Positions 59,978 through 64,000 of a stretch of DNA of 64,000 nt are shown piece by piece (position 1 is the stretch's first letter; each line of letters starts with the position of its first letter). The notes below the pieces were generated by a model that saw nothing but the letters and a program-made list of their open reading frames with translations, ran no database searches and was not told the DNA's origin. The stretch is from assembly GCF_031432315.1 (NCBI RefSeq), contig NZ_JAVKGO010000001.1, forward strand, positions 310,001 through 374,000. Direction: 5' to 3'. The position numbers were made by a program, and so were the translations under genes. Source of the stretch: Serpentinicella sp031432315 (GTDB lineage Bacteria > Bacillota > Clostridia > Peptostreptococcales > Natronincolaceae).

Positions 59978-61128
59978 TCATGTTCCTCCTTTAAAAGGAG
60001 TCTTGTTATGGTTTCAGCATTTAATATCTCAATATCATCTGGGACACTTTGTCCCGTTGTTAAATATGATAGTGGTTTTTGAGTTTCATATGCAACGTTT
60101 AGAATAGACCCGAATGATGAAGCTTCATCTGACTTAGTAAAAATTATGTTATAGTCGTCAAATACATTAAATATATTAATTATCTCTTTTAAATCATTAT
60201 TTCTAGTGGTGCAGCTCATTACTAAATAAATTTCCTTTTCTTCTACTTCATCTATAAGATCTTTGAGTTCGTTGATTTGATTATTATTTTTATGACTTCT
60301 ACCTGCTGTGTCTATCATAATCATTTCGCAGTCTTTAAGTTTATTTAATGCCTCATGTATTTCACCATTGCTATAAATAACCTCCATAGGCATATTGAGT
60401 ATATTACAATATGTTTTTAACTGCTCTACCGCTGCGATTCTATAAGTATCTGCACTAATCAACCCTACTTTTTTACCGTCTTTAAGACAATGTTTTGCTG
60501 CTAGTTTTGCTATTGTAGTAGTTTTGCCAACACCAGTTGGCCCTACAAAAAAAACTATTTTACCGTTTATTTCGTGATGAGATTTTTTTATATATTTCTC
60601 TATAGATAGTTTGAAATTTTCAAAATCAACTTGCTCATTTGTACCAAAATCGTTTTTGTTGTTATATAAGAGGGAAAAGTCATTAATGATATCATTTAAT
60701 ACATTATCATAAATCTCTTGCGAAACAAGTCGATCGTACAAATCCAGAAATTTATCATCTATATGTGAACGGATATCTTTTTCAGCTGAAGGCATTTTTT
60801 TCATTACTGATTGTAACATTTCTTTAATTTCAGTAATTTCGTTATCTAAGCCATCAGATTTTTTGTTTTCCTGTTTCATGATTGCTACTTTTTTAATTAG
60901 ATTCTCTTCTGGCAAAGTATTAGATTTTACATGTTGTGTTTTCTTGTTTTCAATAATTTGCTCTTCTCGTGCTGCAACAATTTCGATATTTGGTTTTTTA
61001 AATAGACCAAAAAATCCTTTTGGTTTAATTGTACGTTGATGAAGAATAACCGCATCAGTACCTAGCTCTTTTTTAACTTTCTGCATTGCTTCGTAGTTGT
61101 TACTTGCAATAAATTTTTTAACTTTCAT
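59974..61128 (-). CDS. flhF: Flagellar SRP-like GTPase FlhF
   Basis: Places flagella at the cell surface. The 384-residue protein has a variable basic N-terminal region (about 1-120) and the SRP-like GTPase: FFVGPTGVGKTTTIAKLAAK, LISADTYRIAAVEQLKTYCN, MIDTAGRSHKN and FTKSDEASSFGSILNV. Overlaps the flhA stop by one base (TAATG). Confidence 0.96.
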   Translation of the reverse strand: MKVKKFIASNNYEAMQKVKKELGTDAVILHQRTIKPKGFFGLFKKPNIEIVAAREEQIIENKKTQHVKSNTLPEENLIKKVAIMKQENKKSDGLDNEITEIKEMLQSVMKKMPSAEKDIRSHIDDKFLDLYDRLVSQEIYDNVLNDIINDFSLLYNNKNDFGTNEQVDFENFKLSIEKYIKKSHHEINGKIVFFVGPTGVGKTTTIAKLAAKHCLKDGKKVGLISADTYRIAAVEQLKTYCNILNMPMEVIYSNGEIHEALNKLKDCEMIMIDTAGRSHKNNNQINELKDLIDEVEEKEIYLVMSCTTRNNDLKEIINIFNVFDDYNIIFTKSDEASSFGSILNVAYETQKPLSYLTTGQSVPDDIEILNAETITRLLLKEEHE

Positions 61129-63155
61129 TATGCACTCACCACTCCTACAGATTCTACTTCAACAGAAGGATCTATTTCATTATAAGAAAGAACTATTAAA
61201 TCCGAGGTCAGCTGCTCAGATAATCTTTTAAAATAAAGTCTTACTATTGGTGCTGTTATAACTACTGGTTGTTCACCAATTGAAATGAGTTTTTGAAGCT
61301 CTCTCGACAAGTTCCCAATCATTTTTTGAACTGTATTAGGGTCTAATGAGACATAAGTCCCACTTTCTGTTTGTTGAACGGATTCTATTATTTTCTGTTC
61401 CAATCCTTTATCTACGGTTAAAACTGGTGTAGGCTGTGACAGTATGAATTGTTTTGTAATAGCTCTACTTAATGCTTGTCTTGTATATTCAGTTAACATA
61501 TCTGTATCTTTTGTAATTTGACAATAATCAGCAAGTGTCTCCAATATTGAAACTAGATCTCGAATAGATATACTTTCTTTTAAAAGATTGCAAAGCACTT
61601 TTTGTATATCCCCTAAACTAAGTGGATTTGGAGTTATTTCATCTACAAGGGCAGGATGATTTTCTCTAACATTGTCAATTAGCTTTTTGACCTCTTGCCT
61701 ACCAAGCAATTCATGTGCATGTTTTTTTATAACTTCTGTTAAATGCGTAGCAATTATTGAAGGAGGGTCTACTACTGTAAATCCTAATATCTCAGCATTT
61801 TCCCTTTCAGACTCATTAATCCATTTGGCAGGTAGTCCAAACGCAGGTTCTACAGTGTCTACTCCCTCAAGTTCACCTTCTACATTCCCAGGATTCATTG
61901 CTAGGTAATGGTCAAACATAATATCACCTGAAGTTACCTCAATACCTTTAATCTTTATTACATATTGGTTTGGTTCTAATTGTATATTATCTCTTAGTCT
62001 GATCATCGGCACGACAATTCCTAACTCTAAAGCACATTGTCGTCTGATCATAACTAGTCTATCAAACAAATCTCCACCCTGACTTGAATCTGCTAAAGGT
62101 AATATACCATATCCAAATTCTAGTTCAATTGGATCAACATTTAATAGTGGTATTACATTTTCAGGTTTTCTTTTTTCTTCAACAGCTTCTTCAATTTCAT
62201 CAGGCTGTGATTCGATAGCTTCTTGTGTCATTGTTTTTCTAAGCATAAACCCTAAAATAAGAAAAATAATTCCTAAAAACAAAAATGGTGCAGTAGGAAG
62301 CTGTGTAAAACCTAAGAATGTTATTACTCCTGATAAAACAAACATTACTTTAGGTTGATTAAATAGCTGTTGTAATAAATCAGTTCCCAAGTTTCCTTCT
62401 GATGCTGCCCTTGTAACGACAATACCAGTTGCTGTTGAAATTAAAAGAGCAGGAATTTGGCTGGCTAATCCATCTCCAACAGTCAGTAATGTATACTTTT
62501 GTATTGCATCACCAAAAGCTAATCCTTCGAAGCTCATACCTATTATAAATCCAGCGAGTATATTTATAATTGCAATAACAATTCCTGCAATAGCATCACC
62601 TTTTACAAATTTTGAAGCCCCGTCCATTGATCCATAAAAATCAGCTTCTCGCTGTATTTTTTGGCGTCGGTCCCTTGCTTCTGCATCACTTATAAGTCCA
62701 GCATTTAAGTCTGCATCTATTGCCATTTGTTTTCCTGGCATAGCATCTAAAGTAAACCTAGCAGCAACTTCCGCTACCCTCTCCGACCCCTTTGTGATAA
62801 CTAGAAACTGTACAACAATTATAATTGCAAATATTATAAACCCTACTACAGCATTCCCTTGTATTACATAGTTTCCAAAGGTCTCTACAAGTTCACCAGC
62901 GTTACCAGTTAATAAAATATATCTTGTTGTTGTAATGTTCAGTGCAAGCCGGAATAAAGTAGTAAGCAACAATATAGATGGAAAAATTGAAAAATGTAGT
63001 GCTTCTTTTGTATACATTGCGATTAGCATAATTAATAATGCTATTGAAATATTCAAGCTTAGTAAGACGTTTACTAACCATAAAGGTATTGGAATAATAA
63101 TGATTATAATAATAGATATTATTGCTAAGGCAACTAATATATCACCATGTTTCAT
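61128..63155 (-). CDS. flhA: Flagellar type III export protein FlhA
   Basis: Central export-gate membrane protein, 675 residues: about eight membrane helices in the first 310, the conserved FHIPEP-like loop region DAMPGKQMAIDADLNAGLIS with DRRQKIQREADFYGSMDGAS, then the cytoplasmic ring domain (about 345-675) with IHHLTEVIKKH-like IIATHLTEVIKKHAHELLGR. ATG follows GGAGGTTAGACC. It lies 13 bases after flhB. Confidence 0.97.
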   Translation of the reverse strand: MKHGDILVALAIISIIIIIIIPIPLWLVNVLLSLNISIALLIMLIAMYTKEALHFSIFPSILLLTTLFRLALNITTTRYILLTGNAGELVETFGNYVIQGNAVVGFIIFAIIIVVQFLVITKGSERVAEVAARFTLDAMPGKQMAIDADLNAGLISDAEARDRRQKIQREADFYGSMDGASKFVKGDAIAGIVIAIINILAGFIIGMSFEGLAFGDAIQKYTLLTVGDGLASQIPALLISTATGIVVTRAASEGNLGTDLLQQLFNQPKVMFVLSGVITFLGFTQLPTAPFLFLGIIFLILGFMLRKTMTQEAIESQPDEIEEAVEEKRKPENVIPLLNVDPIELEFGYGILPLADSSQGGDLFDRLVMIRRQCALELGIVVPMIRLRDNIQLEPNQYVIKIKGIEVTSGDIMFDHYLAMNPGNVEGELEGVDTVEPAFGLPAKWINESERENAEILGFTVVDPPSIIATHLTEVIKKHAHELLGRQEVKKLIDNVRENHPALVDEITPNPLSLGDIQKVLCNLLKESISIRDLVSILETLADYCQITKDTDMLTEYTRQALSRAITKQFILSQPTPVLTVDKGLEQKIIESVQQTESGTYVSLDPNTVQKMIGNLSRELQKLISIGEQPVVITAPIVRLYFKRLSEQLTSDLIVLSYNEIDPSVEVESVGVVSA

Positions 63156-63168
63156 GGTCTAACCTCCA

Positions 63169-64000
63169 TCATCTTGTTTCGTTTAATTGATAAACATATG
63201 CTAGTACTTCTGCTACAGATTCGTATAAATCTGGGGGTATAGAATCACCAATATCTACTACACTATATAAAGTTCTAGCTAAAGGTTTATTTTCTACAAC
63301 CGGGATACTATGTTCCCCGGCAATTTTTTTAATATTTTGAGCAATTAAATCTTGACCCTTGGCTACAACTCTTGGAGCTGAAAACTCCTTTGGATTATAT
63401 ATTATTGCAACTGCAAAGTGTGTAGGGTTTGTAATAATAACATCTGCTTTTGGGATTTCCTGCATCATTCGACTCATGGACATTTGTCTTTGTTTCTCTT
63501 TTATTTTTGATTTAATTTCAGGATTTCCTTCAGTTTGTTTATGCTCTTGTTTAATTTCATGTTTTGACATTTTAAGATTTTTCTCATAATCATATTTTTG
63601 AAATAAATAATCTATGATTGCAATTGCAATTAAGGCTGCTCCTGCTCTCATAGCTATATTCGTAGTTACATTTATAATGGTATTAATAGAAATTTGTATT
63701 TCTGTACCAATTAAACTCATAATCGTACTTATATTATTAATAGCATATCTATACACAAAAAAACCAACCAGTATAATTTTTAATATCGATTTAATTAGTT
63801 CAATTAACGACTTCATTGAAAAAAGTTTCTTAAATCCCTGTATTGGGTTGAGCTTGCTTAATTTAGGTTTTAAAGGTTTAAGTGTAAATAAATAACCTAC
63901 TTGTACATAGCTACTTAAAACTCCAATTACAAGACACAACATCCCTATGGGGAGTACAATCTTAAACATATTTAATATTGTCATCATATATATTCTGTTT
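63169..64000 (-). CDS. flhB: Flagellar export switch protein FlhB, C-terminal 277 codons (cut by window edge)
   Basis: The frame is open through base 64000, so the gene begins outside the window; the ATG pair at 63987 is internal. The visible part holds three membrane helices and the cytoplasmic domain with the autocleavage site NPTHFAVAIIYNPKEFSAPR and the lower segment AGEHSIPVVENKPLARTLYS. About 85 N-terminal residues are missing relative to a typical FlhB of about 360. It sets export specificity from hook to filament proteins. Confidence 0.95.
   Translation of the reverse strand, partial: NRIYMMTILNMFKIVLPIGMLCLVIGVLSSYVQVGYLFTLKPLKPKLSKLNPIQGFKKLFSMKSLIELIKSILKIILVGFFVYRYAINNISTIMSLIGTEIQISINTIINVTTNIAMRAGAALIAIAIIDYLFQKYDYEKNLKMSKHEIKQEHKQTEGNPEIKSKIKEKQRQMSMSRMMQEIPKADVIITNPTHFAVAIIYNPKEFSAPRVVAKGQDLIAQNIKKIAGEHSIPVVENKPLARTLYSVVDIGDSIPPDLYESVAEVLAYVYQLNETR

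Noticed and set aside
63985..63987. ATG pair as the flhB start
   Set aside because: The frame remains open to base 64000 and the N-terminal part of the FlhB family is missing, so these are internal methionines.
1..64000. CRISPR array, prophage, intact transposase or restriction system
   Set aside because: No regularly spaced repeats, phage genes, or defence genes were found; content is conserved core genome.

Overview
The window comes from a low-GC, endospore-forming, flagellated Clostridia-type Firmicute. The evidence is a complete spoIIIA operon, spoIVB, PolC-type DNA polymerase III, FliA/SigD-type sigma factor with CheC and CheD, and a CD1247-family protein beside spoIIIA. An OLE RNA with its partner gene oapA points to the anaerobic and often extremophilic Firmicutes that carry this RNA, for example Alkaliphilus-like organisms; the genus is inferred, not shown. 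Every recognised gene, about 73 in all, lies on the minus strand, so transcription runs from high to low coordinates. No rRNA, tRNA, CRISPR array, prophage or intact insertion sequence was seen.

Regions, from left to right. 1-3.9 kb: the N-terminal half of spoIVB (cut by the window edge), recN, argR and a TlyA-family methyltransferase. 3.9-11.2 kb: dxs, oapA, the OLE RNA, yuiD, ispA, xseB, xseA, folD and nusB, an isoprenoid and one-carbon cluster with a large structured RNA in its middle. 11.3-20 kb: an Asp23 protein, spoIIIAH to spoIIIAA, a CD1247-type zinc-ribbon protein, efp, a proline peptidase and aroQ. 20-22.6 kb: a ComFB-family protein and four minor pilin-like genes. 22.6-23.5 kb: about 0.9 kb without an intact gene, with one long imperfect hairpin. 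23.5-29.3 kb: tepA, ymxH, mlpA, ylxY, pnp and rpsO. 29.4-36.8 kb: the classical rimP-nusA-ylxR-ylxQ-infB-rbfA-nrnA-truB-ribF operon, read right to left, with a clear promoter before rimP. 37-46.7 kb: polC, a family 2 glycosyltransferase, ispG, rseP, dxr, cdsA and uppS. 46.7-49.9 kb: a small PASTA-like gene, frr, pyrH, tsf and rpsB with promoter and leader. 49.9-64 kb: the distal half of a flagellar/chemotaxis operon (flhB partial, flhA, flhF, flhG, a PilZ protein, cheB, cheA, cheW, cheC, cheD, sigD, fapA and three small genes).

Five isoprenoid genes (dxs, ispG, dxr, ispA, uppS) sit in two clusters and supply undecaprenyl carriers for the envelope; cdsA and rseP add membrane functions. The translation cluster (infB, rimP, rbfA, nusA, frr, tsf, rpsB, rpsO, efp) covers initiation, ribosome maturation, elongation and recycling. 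SpoIIIA A-H with SpoIVB form the mother-cell to forespore channel and signalling system.

The standout element is the roughly 594-nt OLE RNA at 6470-7063. It has its own near-consensus promoter (TTGAAT, 17 bases, TATAAT with an extended -10), a terminal hairpin, and oapA immediately downstream. OLE is a known but poorly understood RNA class, so it is a recognised rather than a new system. Less explained items are the perfect 22-bp inverted repeat before argR, the hairpin that overlaps the stop codon of the small gene before uppS, the orphan minor-pilin/ComFB group, the three uncharacterised genes between fapA and rpsB, and the decayed-looking gap at 22.6-23.5 kb.
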